64,000 nucleotides of DNA from G963677445 sp963678275 (GTDB lineage: Bacteria; Bacteroidota; Ignavibacteria; Ignavibacteriales; Melioribacteraceae). Location: the NCBI GenBank assembly GCA_963678275.1, contig OY782765.1, positions 4,836,001 through 4,900,000 on the forward strand, given 5' to 3'. The notes beneath the pieces are model-generated. The model saw only the letters and a program-made list of their open reading frames with translations, did not search any database and was not told the DNA's origin. A program made the position numbers and the translations under genes. Shown here in pieces: positions 35,286 through 44,761 of this stretch; the first letter of the stretch is position 1; the number at the start of each line of letters is the position of its first letter.

Positions 35286-35322
35286 AAACCTCCGGGGTTT
35301 CAAAAACCCCGGAGGTTTTTTT
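35286..35322 (+). terminator. Rho-independent terminator after the tricorn-type gene
   Basis: AAACCTCCGGGGTTT and AAACCCCGGAGGTTT form a long stem with a very short loop, followed by T-run. It lies about 25 bp past the stop. Confidence 0.92.
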
Positions 35323-35329
35323 ATGCCCG

Positions 35330-35820
35330 GATAATCTAATTTCCCCCGGGGATTTCGAATTCATCACACAACCAAAACCCTGAAAGGGCGTAAGCCGGAT
35401 GGAAATTTCCAGAATCCGTTGCCCCAAAACAATTTCAATATTGTGAATTCAGGCAAAAGGAGAGATAAAGCATAGGAAAGATCTGATATATTTATTCCAA
35501 ATTTGTCATTAGAACTTGTATCCTGATAACGGTCTTTAGTATAAAGTGTTGTAAAAGAAAGAAATATAGGATATAAGTATTGGAAACGATAAATAAAATT
35601 AGTAAGAAAAAGTAAAAATAATAGCAAAAGCTTCCAACCTCACCCCAACCCCTCTCACCCGCCCCAGGCGGGCACTTTCAGCCTTATGAAGTAGAGGGGC
35701 TCTAACCTGTATTAGATTAAGCAGTTATGCGCATTTTTAATATGTAAATAATTACAAAATCAAGTCGTATATTTATTTTTCACTGTTTTAATGACAAATT
35801 TGGGTTTATTTTTGTGAGCG
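35330..35820. repeat. Gene-free region with a dispersed GGGATTTCGAATTCATC element
   Basis: The segment at about 35343-35392 (CCCCGGGGATTTCGAATTCA, then TCACACAACCAAAACCCTGA and AAGGGCG) recurs at about 37293-37342. A block rich in CCCCAACCCCTC lies near 35640-35660. No gene is supported here. Confidence 0.65.
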
Positions 35821-35822
35821 TA

Positions 35823-36974
35823 TCAAACACCCAGTTCATTGAGCCATTCACCGGCCCTGAGTATTTCGACGCCATCAGCAGAAAAATTCTGATTAAGATT
35901 ATGAACAAGCTGAATAGCCTTCGTATCGGGAAATTGTCGGGCGAAATATTTCAGGGAGGGCGATAACTGCCTGTCGCTGTTTTTCACTTCAATCAGGATG
36001 CCGGGTCTGTCGTCGTTGATAATCGCGAAATCAACCTCTTTGTTATCTTTTGTCCGAAGGTAATTCAACATCTTTTTTTCGCCGCAGACATCTTCCCTGT
36101 ATTGAACATATTTTAACAAACTCAGGGCGCATAAGTTTTCCAGTTTTATTCCATCATCTCCCTCAATATAACCGGTATCATAAAAATAAATTTTAGGGGA
36201 TTTTAATATTGACCGGGCTATATTTCTGTGGAAGGGGGAGACAACAAAAATTATATACAGTCCTTCGAGAATTTGAATGTAATTTTTAACAGTATGAGGA
36301 GAAATCTGTAAATCCTGAGCCAGTGAGTTAAATGAAAGGGGGGAGCCGACTCTTTTCCTAAGCATTTGGATTAGCAGCTTCATTGTATTCAGTTCATTTA
36401 TTCTGGTTACATCGGGGATATCTTCCCTGATGATATTGGAAAAATACTGATTACGCCATCTCGCCGATTCTGTCAGCGCTTCTTTCTCAGGGCTGTTCAA
36501 AAAATTTTGCAGCGGTTCAGGAAAGCCGCCAAATTTTTCCAGCTTTTCGACAGCTTCGAATTCATTTTTTATTTCGCCAAAAATTTCGTTTACAGAAAAG
36601 GGATTTAAACGTATATGAAAATATCTGCCGGCCAGTGAATCTCCTGACTTCCGGAATGTATCAAGTCTGGCGCTGCCTGTTACGAGTATTGACTGTTCAT
36701 CTGTTTTGGAATCGTAAACTCCTTTAAGATAATTTTTCCAGTCTTTCATTTTATGTATTTCATCAAAAACCAGCAGATCAGCATTTTGAACCCAGGACAT
36801 ATTCCTGATGATTTCAAGACCATTTATATTATCATAGTTAAGGTATTGCGGCCGCTTGAAATTTTTCATTATCTCCCGTGCGAGCCAGGTTTTTCCCACC
36901 TGCCTGGGACCGGTTATAAAGACCATTTTTTTCTTCAAATCTTTAATGATCTGGTTGTATAAGTATCTTTTCAT
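35823..36974 (-). CDS. AAA_14/DUF4143-type ATPase
   Basis: 383 residues. Walker A is GPRQVGKTW (about residue 22), Walker B LLVFDEIHK and sensor SILVTGSARL. The C-terminal DUF4143 part contains the winged-helix-like LAQDLQISPHTVKNYIQIL and an E-VDF...EVKNS nuclease-like core. Proteins of this family are abundant and often lineage-expanded in Bacteroidota and relatives; their function is mostly unknown, with roles in DNA-linked or toxin-like processes proposed. A paralogue lies 420 bp upstream on the same strand. Dyad sites precede it at 36987-37033. Confidence 0.88.
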   Translation of the reverse strand: MKRYLYNQIIKDLKKKMVFITGPRQVGKTWLAREIMKNFKRPQYLNYDNINGLEIIRNMSWVQNADLLVFDEIHKMKDWKNYLKGVYDSKTDEQSILVTGSARLDTFRKSGDSLAGRYFHIRLNPFSVNEIFGEIKNEFEAVEKLEKFGGFPEPLQNFLNSPEKEALTESARWRNQYFSNIIREDIPDVTRINELNTMKLLIQMLRKRVGSPLSFNSLAQDLQISPHTVKNYIQILEGLYIIFVVSPFHRNIARSILKSPKIYFYDTGYIEGDDGIKLENLCALSLLKYVQYREDVCGEKKMLNYLRTKDNKEVDFAIINDDRPGILIEVKNSDRQLSPSLKYFARQFPDTKAIQLVHNLNQNFSADGVEILRAGEWLNELGV

Positions 36975-36986
36975 GGCGACAAATTA

Positions 36987-37033
36987 GCATAGTAATGCAA
37001 TAAAGTCAAGACTATTTTGCAATCTCATGCAAA
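36987..37033 (-). promoter_or_regulatory. Candidate operator dyads upstream of the first DUF4143 ATPase
   Basis: GCAT-AGTA-ATGC lies at 36987-36998 and TTTGCA-ATCTCA-TGCAAA at 37016-37033, 13-60 bp before the ATG on the minus strand. The TTTGCA half resembles the dyads at 38665 upstream of the paralogue. Confidence 0.45.
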
Positions 37034-37395
37034 TAAGTCGGCTCAGCTCTTTTGACAGGTAGTTTTGCTATCTCCCCTCGGGGCTTTGGTTATTTCCTCT
37101 TTGCATTGACCCGGGGCGCTGCCACGGGCTATTGCCTGTCGCGCTTTCAGCGCTGGAAATATTAACCGGATTTCAATTCCTTATTTTTTTTCAGTACCAC
37201 ATGGACATTGTCCGTTTCGAACAACGCGGGGAAATAAATCCCCTCGGTTTCTATAAGCCCTGAAAGGGCGAAAGCATCAGCCTGGGGCAACGCCCCGGGG
37301 ATTTCGAATTCATCACACAACCAAAGCCCTGAAGGGGCGATGGCGAAAAATCTCTGATAAAAAGGAAAAACCGAATTTTGAAATAACAGGGAGAT
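37034..37395. repeat. Gene-free region with dispersed element copies
   Basis: It contains GCCCTGAAAGGGCG near 37257 and 37326, and a second copy of the GGGATTTCGAATTCATC element at about 37293-37342. A G+C-rich piece near 37130-37160 has palindromic matches. No coding sequence is seen. Confidence 0.6.
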
Positions 37396-38568
37396 TTACA
37401 TCAGTCCGCTTAGAAATTTTTCTGCGGAAATTATTCTTATCCCGTTTTGAAATTTATCGACGCCTGGTTTTAGCACAACCTGGTATGACCATGGAATCTT
37501 CAGTCTGTCGGCAAAATATTTCAAATTTGGAGATGGATTCACATCGCTGAGTTTTACCTCTGTCGCGAACCAGGGTTTATCATTATAGCTGACTAAAAAA
37601 TCGACCTCCTTTTTATCAACTGTACGAAGGTAGTTCAGGCTAATATTAAAACCTTCGTACTGTTGTAAAAAGTTTACTGTTTTCAGCAGATGGGAGGCGA
37701 TCATGTTTTCATAACGGGCTCCTTCATTTTCCACCTGGGACCAGTCATACATATAAATCTTTGATTCTTTTTTAAGTGAGCGGACGACTGATTTTGAATA
37801 AGGATAAATTCTGAACTGATAATAAAATTGTTCCAGTATATCCAGCCAGTCAGAAACTGCCCTGTGGCTTAGACTGAGGTCTTCCCTGATCGCGTTGATT
37901 GATAATGCCCCGCCGGCTTTTCCCGGAAGAAGATCGCCAAGAAGTTTCATTTTGCCGATATTCCTTATATTTTCGATATCCCTGATATCCTCCCTGAAGA
38001 GTCTCTCCAGCTTTTCAGAATGCCACCTTCTCAGGGTACGTTCATTCTGCCTGAGCAGCGGTTCGGGAAATCCGCCAAATTGAAGCAGTAGTTTAATATC
38101 TGAAATATTTCCTCCCTGCTCAAAATTCAGTTCTCCAGCCGGATTAGGAAGATTTGGTCTTTCAATCATTTCAGCATAAGAAAAGGGATGCAGTGTGTAA
38201 TAATGATAGCGCCCCTGAAGTGAATCGCCTCCTTTTCTGTAAATATTCAGCCGGGCGCTGCCGGTTACTATGATATTGTACTTGTTTTTGTATATATCGT
38301 ATATGCCCTTAATAAAATTTTTCCAGTCACTGTATTTATGTAGTTCATCGAAAATTAAGAGGGAATTTTTACCGGGGAATTCCATATTAATCAACCTTTT
38401 TCGGTCAATGGAAAAATCCCAGTTGAAATAATCAAACGAGTCAAAATGCGCCGCTATCAGATCTCTCGCGAGAGTGGTCTTTCCTACCTGTCTGGCGCCC
38501 CCGATGAAAACCATTTTATCATCCAGGTCATCACGGATATATTTTGAAAGGTATCTTTGCTTTTCCAT
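37396..38568 (-). CDS. AAA_14/DUF4143-type ATPase, paralogue
   Basis: 390 residues, with the same plan as the gene at 35823: GGARQVGKTTLARDL (Walker A), LLIFDELHKYSDW (Walker B), IIVTGSARLNIYRKGG, winged-helix-like IREDLSLSHRAVSDWLDILEQ, and LRTVDKKEVDFLVS with downstream E-x-K (ATEVKLS), a PD-(D/E)xK-like core. Similarity to the neighbour is clear but well below identity, so the duplication is old or they were acquired separately. No toxin or partner gene is adjacent. Confidence 0.88.
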   Translation of the reverse strand: MEKQRYLSKYIRDDLDDKMVFIGGARQVGKTTLARDLIAAHFDSFDYFNWDFSIDRKRLINMEFPGKNSLLIFDELHKYSDWKNFIKGIYDIYKNKYNIIVTGSARLNIYRKGGDSLQGRYHYYTLHPFSYAEMIERPNLPNPAGELNFEQGGNISDIKLLLQFGGFPEPLLRQNERTLRRWHSEKLERLFREDIRDIENIRNIGKMKLLGDLLPGKAGGALSINAIREDLSLSHRAVSDWLDILEQFYYQFRIYPYSKSVVRSLKKESKIYMYDWSQVENEGARYENMIASHLLKTVNFLQQYEGFNISLNYLRTVDKKEVDFLVSYNDKPWFATEVKLSDVNPSPNLKYFADRLKIPWSYQVVLKPGVDKFQNGIRIISAEKFLSGLM

Positions 38569-38664
38569 TTTTTTTGCTCTGAATCTTCTTATTATAGTTC
38601 TGCCTTGCCGGTATATTAAAGTTCTGCCTGACAGCGGAGAAATTTTCTGCCATAAGTTAGAATA

Positions 38665-38721
38665 TTTTTGCTTTAAAGCAAAAATTATCGCGAACTTTTT
38701 TGCTTACAGGCAAAAATTATC
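38665..38721 (-). promoter_or_regulatory. Two tandem dyads upstream of the second DUF4143 ATPase
   Basis: TTTTTGCTTTAAAGCAAAAA (38665-38684, perfect palindrome) and TTTTTGCTTACAGGCAAAAA (38696-38715) are spaced 31 bp apart. Both are followed by TTATCG. They sit 97-150 bp upstream of the ATG at 38568, in the gap before the divergent gene at 38834. Paired sites three helical turns apart fit cooperative repressor binding. Confidence 0.6.
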
Positions 38722-38833
38722 GAAATATCTTTTTTGAAAATATTCCTTCTCGTTTCAGGAACTAAAAAAGGGGAAAATTCATTAATATAAATTGTGTAAT
38801 AAACTGTTGCGTTAATTTTAACCGCAGGTAATA

Positions 38834-39247
38834 ATGGAAGAAAAAATAAGAGTGATCATCGCCAAGGCGGGACTGGACGGACATGACCGGGGGGCAAAGG
38901 TTGTGGCCGCCGCGCTACGGGATGCCGGAATGGAAGTAATATACACCGGATTAAGACAAACACCCACTATGATAGTTGAAGCCGCGATTCAGGAAGACGC
39001 CCACGCCATAGGGATAAGCATACTATCAGGGGCCCACATGACAATATTCCCGAAAGTATTAAACCTGATGAAAGAAAATGATATGTCGGATATTTTATTA
39101 TTTGGAGGCGGAATCTTTCCGGAGCAGGATATTGCCGGGCTGAAAGAACTGGGCGCCGGGGAAATATTTACTCCGGGCGCTTCGACTGTCGATATTGTCG
39201 AATACATTAAAACCTGGGTGAAGGAACATCCCAGGGCATTGATATAA
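38834..39247 (+). CDS. Methylmalonyl-CoA mutase-type cobalamin-binding subunit
   Basis: 137 residues, a stand-alone B12-binding domain. KAGLDGHDRGAKVVAAAL contains the D-x-H-x-x-G signature whose His is the lower ligand of cobalt, and the later SILSGAHMT and LLFGGGIFP motifs complete the fold. Small subunits of this kind pair with a catalytic subunit encoded elsewhere, in methylmalonyl-, ethylmalonyl- or isobutyryl-CoA mutases. The next gene is an acyl-CoA dehydrogenase 18 bp on, which fits branched-chain or odd-chain fatty-acid and amino-acid breakdown. The catalytic subunit is not in this window. Confidence 0.92.
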   Translation: MEEKIRVIIAKAGLDGHDRGAKVVAAALRDAGMEVIYTGLRQTPTMIVEAAIQEDAHAIGISILSGAHMTIFPKVLNLMKENDMSDILLFGGGIFPEQDIAGLKELGAGEIFTPGASTVDIVEYIKTWVKEHPRALI

Positions 39248-39265
39248 ACTTTAAGGTGGACAATT

Positions 39266-40408
39266 ATGAATTTCGATTTTACCGAAGAACAGATAATGAT
39301 AAAGGATACCGCGAGGGAATTCGCGGAGGCTGAGATAGCCCCCACAGCATCGGAACGTGATAAAAACGCGGAGTTTCCAACAGAAATAGTGAAAAAGCTT
39401 GGTGAACTGGGTTTTATGGGTATGATGGTGTCACCCGAATATAACGGAGCCGGAATGGACGCTGTCAGTTACGCGCTCGCGATGATTGAGATAAGCAAGG
39501 TTGACGCGAGTGTGGGTGTTATCATGTCGGTAAATAATTCCCTGGTGACCACGGGACTTGAAAAATATGGTTCAGATCATATTAAAGAAAAATATCTTAT
39601 GCCTTTGGCGGCGGGAGAAAAGCTTGGCGCTTTCGCTTTATCTGAGCCCGAAGCGGGTTCGGACGCCACTCACCAGAAAACATTTGCCGAAAAAACCGAA
39701 ACAGGCTGGAGCCTTAACGGTATGAAAAACTGGATTACCAACGGCCTTTCCGCCGACTATTATATTGTGATAGCGCAGACCGACTATGAAAAACGGCACA
39801 GGGGAATTTCGGCATTCATGGTTGAAAAGGGAGCGCCGGGATTCGGGCACGGAGTAAAAGAGGATAAACTTGGAATTAAAAGCTCGGATACCTGTTCTCT
39901 TACTTTTGAAAACACTCCCATACCTGAAGAGGACCTTATCTGGGAAACCGGCAAGGGATTTAACTTTGCCATGAAAATATTAAACGGCGGAAGAATTGGT
40001 ATCGCGGCCCAGGCAGTGGGAATAGCCGAGGCAGCTTTCGAAGCTGCTCTGAAGTATTCAAAAGAAAGAAAAGCTTTCGGAACTGAAATCAGCAACCACC
40101 AGGCTATTCAATTCAAACTCGCGGATATGGCCATGCAGGTTGAAACCGCTAAACTCCTTACCCTCCAGGCAGCGGCTTTAAAAGATGCCGGAAAAGATTA
40201 TGTAAAACAATCGGCCATGGCAAAACTCGCCGCGTCGAAGGCGGCGGTTGACTGCGCGCTCGAAGCAATCCAGATTCACGGCGGCTATGGTTACGTGAGA
40301 GAATACAAAGTTGAAAGGTTCCTCAGGGATGCCAAGATCACCGAAATTTATGAAGGCACCTCAGAAATCCAGAAAATTGTGATAGCGAGAGAACTTCTAA
40401 GACATTGA
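39266..40408 (+). CDS. Acyl-CoA dehydrogenase
   Basis: 380 residues, standard for the family. Motifs include FALSEPEAGSDA (substrate/FAD signature 1), NGMKNWITNG, and QIHGGYGYVREYKVERFLRD (signature 2) with catalytic Glu in IYEGTSEIQ. The enzyme introduces the alpha-beta double bond in acyl-CoA with FAD and passes electrons to ETF. The sequence style is that of short-chain (butyryl-type) dehydrogenases; substrate is not provable. AAGGTGG precedes the ATG. It follows the B12 subunit in a likely two-gene operon and its end overlaps the convergent transporter by 12 bp. Confidence 0.95.
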   Translation: MNFDFTEEQIMIKDTAREFAEAEIAPTASERDKNAEFPTEIVKKLGELGFMGMMVSPEYNGAGMDAVSYALAMIEISKVDASVGVIMSVNNSLVTTGLEKYGSDHIKEKYLMPLAAGEKLGAFALSEPEAGSDATHQKTFAEKTETGWSLNGMKNWITNGLSADYYIVIAQTDYEKRHRGISAFMVEKGAPGFGHGVKEDKLGIKSSDTCSLTFENTPIPEEDLIWETGKGFNFAMKILNGGRIGIAAQAVGIAEAAFEAALKYSKERKAFGTEISNHQAIQFKLADMAMQVETAKLLTLQAAALKDAGKDYVKQSAMAKLAASKAAVDCALEAIQIHGGYGYVREYKVERFLRDAKITEIYEGTSEIQKIVIARELLRH

Positions 40409-41299
40409 TTTTTTTCTGAATCTGCCTGATTGCTGGACGACTATTCCCCCAATGATCAGGCAGAGTCCTCCAATAGATGATAAATAAATGTCTTCCCCAA
40501 GAATCAGCCAGATAAAAAGCATTGAAACAAAAGGGGCGAGAAAGGCGAGGGTTGATGTCGCCGCTTTGTTGCGGCTTAATTCAAGCCCTTTAAGCCATAG
40601 GAAGAAGGTTATTCCCATTTCAAAAATCCCTATATAAGCCGCGCCCAAAAGGAAAACTCCCTCGGCGATATAAAATGAATCGAAGAAGAAAATATAAACA
40701 GCGGTAAAAAAAGAACCGTAAAAAAATGAAGCAAAAAGTTTGGCTGAATTATCTTCTTTGAATACCAGGTTCAGAGTCCAGAAGGAGGCCCAGATTATTG
40801 AACTGCCCGCTGCCAGTATAACACCGAGAGGATCGTGGAAGGAAAGCCCGGTTATATCTCCCCTCGTCGCGATAATAATTACCCCTGTAAATGAGACTAA
40901 AAGTCCCGCGATAATCCTTGCTGTTAATTTCTGCCCCAAAAACAGGGCGGAAAAAATAGAGATCATTATCGGCCAGGTATAGTTCAGCGGCTGGGCTTCC
41001 TGAGCGGGAAGAAGAGAATATGCTTTGAACAGGATAATATAATAAAGAAAGGGGTTAAACAAACCGAGCAATAAAAAGCGGGGCTGACTTTTGAGAACAA
41101 AAACAGACTTCAGACTTTTAGGATAAAATATCATCAGTATTAAAAAGAGGAGCGCCGCGCTTGCGAGGGATGAATAGAAGAGAAGGGAGGCGTAACTTAA
41201 TCCCGCGAGCGTAAGTTTGAACGCTGTTGCGACTGTCGACCAGAAAAATACTGCCGCGAGCGAGTAAGTAAGGGATAATATTTTTTGTTTATCGGCCAT
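40397..41299 (-). CDS. EamA/DMT-family transporter
   Basis: 300 residues with about ten hydrophobic helices arranged as two EamA repeats of five. PAQEAQPLNYTWPIMISIFSALFLGQ in the first repeat and SRNKAATSTLAFLAPFVSMLF in the second are typical. Members export amino acids, nucleosides or other metabolites through the cytoplasmic membrane; the substrate is unknown here. It is single and convergent with the acyl-CoA dehydrogenase. Confidence 0.9.
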   Translation of the reverse strand: MADKQKILSLTYSLAAVFFWSTVATAFKLTLAGLSYASLLFYSSLASAALLFLILMIFYPKSLKSVFVLKSQPRFLLLGLFNPFLYYIILFKAYSLLPAQEAQPLNYTWPIMISIFSALFLGQKLTARIIAGLLVSFTGVIIIATRGDITGLSFHDPLGVILAAGSSIIWASFWTLNLVFKEDNSAKLFASFFYGSFFTAVYIFFFDSFYIAEGVFLLGAAYIGIFEMGITFFLWLKGLELSRNKAATSTLAFLAPFVSMLFIWLILGEDIYLSSIGGLCLIIGGIVVQQSGRFRKKSMS

Positions 41300-41380
41300 A
41301 TCTTGTTTTTGTTATACAAGCTGAAAGAACGAAAGAAAGATAACAAAAGTTTATTTTTTTAATTATGAAAAATATTTTCG

Positions 41381-43597
41381 ATTACTCCGTAAGCAATAAA
41401 TTCTACGCAGAATGGCCACAATGCAATTAATAATTAATAATGAACAATTGATAATTTAAATAATAAAATAATTTTGAAAGTAAGCATCTTGATAAAAACA
41501 GGCCGCCAAATCACAAAAACACAAAATCCCACGAAAAGCTTATATTATCCTTATTCTTAATTTTTTAACCTTAGTAGCATAGGAAACCACCCGACCAAAC
41601 TAAACCTTATTAACCTTATTCAAACGGGCGATATGTTATCTAATAATCACGTAAAAAACTCAGAAGAGGAATGGGGTATGTAAAAAGATTGACCGGATAT
41701 ATGTTAACCATAGAAATCCAAATCGAAGTCGTCATCGAAATCGGATTCTTTGATAAATCAGAATATAGTTTTCATTCTTCACTCACCACTCACCACTCCT
41801 CACTTCTGGCTTGCCGGATTACTCCGTAAGGAGTTGAATTCTACGCAAAATGGCAAAAATGCAATTAATAATTAATAATGAACAATGGATAATTTAAATA
41901 ATAAAATAATTTTAAGAGTAAGCATCTTGATAAAAACAGGCCACCAAATCACAAAAACACAAAATTCCACGAAAAGCTTATATTATCCTTATTCTTAATT
42001 TTTTAACCTTAGTAGCATAGGAAACCACCCGACCAAACTAAACCTTATTAACCTTATTCAAACAGGCGATATGTTATCTAATAATCATGTAAAAAACTCA
42101 GAAGAGGAATGGGGTATGTAAAAAGATTGACCGGATATATGTTAACTATAGAAATCCAAATCGAAGTCGTCATCGAAATCGGATTCTTTGATAAATCAGA
42201 GAATTGTTTTCATTCTTCACTCACCTCTAACCACTCTTCACTTCTGGCTTGCCGGATTATTACGTAAGCAGTTAAATTCTACGCAAAATGGCAAAAATGC
42301 AATTAATAATTAATAATGAACAATTGATAATTTAAATAATAAAATAATTTTAAGAGTAAGCATCTTGATAAAAACAGGCCGCCAAATCACAAAAACACGA
42401 AATCCCACGAAAAGCTGATATTATCCTTACTCTTAATTTTTTAACCTTAGTAGCATAGGAAACCACCCGACCAAACTAAACCTTATTAACCTTATTCAAA
42501 CGGGCGATATGTTATCTAATAATCACGTAAAAAACTCAGAAGAGGAATGGGGTATGTAAAAAGATTGACCGGATATATGTTAGCCATAGTAATCCAAATC
42601 GAAGTCGTCATCGAAATCGGATTCTTTGATAAATCAGAATATAGTTTTCATTCTTCACTCACCACTCCTCACTTCTGGCTTGCCGGATTACTACGTAAGG
42701 AGTTGAATTCTACGCAAAATGGCAAAAATGCAATTAATAATTAATAATGAACAATTGATAATTTAAATAATAAAATAATTCTAAGAGTAAGCATCTTGAT
42801 AAAAACAGGCCACCAAATCACAAAAACACAAAATTCCATGAAAAGCTGATATTATCCTTATTCTTAATTTTTTAACCTTAGTAGCATAGGAAACCACCCG
42901 ACCAAACTAAACCTTATTAACCTTATTCAAACGGGCGATATGTTATCTAATAATCACGTAAAAAACTCAGAAGAGGAATGGGGTATGTAAAAAGATTGAC
43001 CGGATATATGTTAACCATAGAAATCCAAATCGAAGTCGTCATCGAAATCAGATTCTTTGATAAATCAGAATATAGTTTTCATTCTTCACTCACCACTCCT
43101 CACTTCTGGCTTGCCGGATTACTACGTAAGGAGTTGAATTCTACGCAAAATGGCAAAAATGCAATTAATAATTAATAATGAACAATTGATAATTTAAATA
43201 ATAAAATAATTCTAAGAGTAAGCATCTTGATAAAAACAGGCCACCAAATCACAAAAACACAAAATTCCATGAAAAGCTGATATTATCCTTATTCTTAATT
43301 TTTTAACCTTAGTAGCATAGGAAACCACCCGACCAAACTAAACCTTATTAACCTTATTCAAACGGGCGATATGTTATCTAATAATCACGTAAAAAACTCA
43401 GAAGAGGAATGGGGTATGTAAAAAGATTGACCGGATATATGTTAACCATAGAAATCCAAATCGAAGTCGTCATTGAAATCGGATTCTTTGATAAATCAGA
43501 GAATTGTTTTCATTCTTCACTCACTACTAACCACTCTTCACTACTGGTTTGCCGGATTACTACGTAAGGAGTTAAATTCTACGCAAAATGGCAAAAT
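41381..43597. repeat. Tandem array of five 431-438 bp units
   Basis: Each unit starts with the ATTACTCCGTAAGGAGT hairpin and passes through GCAATTAATAATTAATAATG. It continues with AAACAGGCCGCCAAATCAC, CATAGGAAACCACCCGACCA, GAGGAATGGGGTATGTAAAA and ATCGAAGTCGTCATCGAAAT, then returns to the hairpin. Hairpin starts are at 41381, 41818, 42256, 42687, 43118 and 43556 (steps 437, 438, 431, 431, 438). Units differ by only a few bases. Short ORFs such as MGYVKRLTGYM recur in some units but have no ribosome-binding site logic and break in others, so I do not call genes. 43598-43933 holds unique sequence with no clear gene. Confidence 0.95.
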
Positions 43598-43933
43598 TAT
43601 TACTAATCGGCAGTAAAAATCGGCATTAGATTCCGGCCTGCCCGCCTTTGGCTGGTCTTTTACATAGGACGCAAAAACCAGAATGACAATTAATTGGTAA
43701 TACTTGGGGAAAGCCAATTCGTCATTCGTCATTCCTCATTGTTTTTGGCTTGTCAGTCTATGATTACCAGTACAATTCTTTCTTTGGATTCAATTTTTTC
43801 CCGGCTCTGCCAGTTTACGATTTGGATTTTCGCATCCGGGGAAAAAGTTTTTTGGTTACGGAAATTTGCCTTGCCAATGAAATACATTTTCAGGATTTTA
43901 AGGCTGAAAAAATCAACAATCCGGGAAATTAAA

Positions 43934-44392
43934 ATGGAAAAAGTTTTAATCTTAATATCGTTTGTCATCCTGGTGTTTTCCTGTTCGGTTAATGACCCTC
44001 ATCAGGAGGGGAGATTGGATGTTTCCACCGACAAAACAATTTACAAAGAATCTTCATCGCTTGAGATAACAATTACATTAAGAAACCTCAGCTCGGGCGA
44101 TCTGACACTCCCGGTTGACGGCTGCGGATCTATTATGCACCAGGTAGAAAAGTTTGTACCTGATGAAGGGTGGGTTGCGGTGTCAAACAGAATTTGTCCC
44201 GCTGTTTTAATGCCCCCGGTTGAGATGACTACGGGGCAGCGATTAACCCTTGATCTGATTCTTGACAGGAGGCTGATGCTTGTTGATGAGATGCCGGGTA
44301 TATACCGTGTTCAGGTCGCTACTCTTAATGCTCCGGCATCAAGTCAGTACATGACTTATAATACAGGCAGCCAGTTCGAGATTGTGGAATAA
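43934..44392 (+). CDS. Small lipoprotein with an Ig-like beta-sandwich
   Basis: 152 residues from the ATG at 43934. A signal (EKVLILISFVILVFSC) ends in a lipobox-like VFSC, so Cys17 would be lipidated. The mature part reads as one beta-sandwich: TDKTIYKESSSLEITITLRNLSSG is reminiscent of BsuPI-type intracellular proteinase-inhibitor/Ig-like domains, and GIYRVQVATLNAP closes it. An upstream in-frame ATG (43694) would add a leader of repeat-derived sequence and is less likely. No operon partner is clear. Location in the outer or inner membrane is inferred from the lipobox only. Confidence 0.72.
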   Translation: MEKVLILISFVILVFSCSVNDPHQEGRLDVSTDKTIYKESSSLEITITLRNLSSGDLTLPVDGCGSIMHQVEKFVPDEGWVAVSNRICPAVLMPPVEMTTGQRLTLDLILDRRLMLVDEMPGIYRVQVATLNAPASSQYMTYNTGSQFEIVE

Positions 44393-44761
44393 CAGGCAAA
44401 TAATTTGTCCCCCGTTATTTCAGCGCTTTCACATTTGAATAATCAATTAAGATGATTTCGGGGAAATATAGTTTTTCCTCATTGGGACCGGCGGGGGATC
44501 GGGGAGTTCAGGCTGTTGGATAATACTTCTTTCCCTTCATCTAACTATTCCTTAAGTTCGAAACGGACACTCAGATTTTTCACTCACTCCTTACATTTTT
44601 TCCCATTCATTTCATATTAGCAAAAATATTCGTATTTTTCTTTATATATCCCACTAAATAAAACACCTATAAATATCAAAGACAGGTATGTTTGTAATTG
44701 ATTTTTATACCGATATATTTGAATTCAATTTAGAAAAAAAATAGTTGAGGCCTTTTCATTT
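44393..44761. other. Intergenic region before the fused phosphatidyltransferase gene
   Basis: A+T-rich towards the 3' side with GAGG about 15 bp before the ATG at 44762. No gene, RNA or clear terminator recognised. Confidence 0.4.

Noticed and set aside
41381..43597. CRISPR array or repeated small genes (MGYVKRLTGYM-type ORFs)
   Set aside because: Units of 431-438 bp are contiguous without spacers. The short ORFs are cut by stops in some units and lack consistent start signals.
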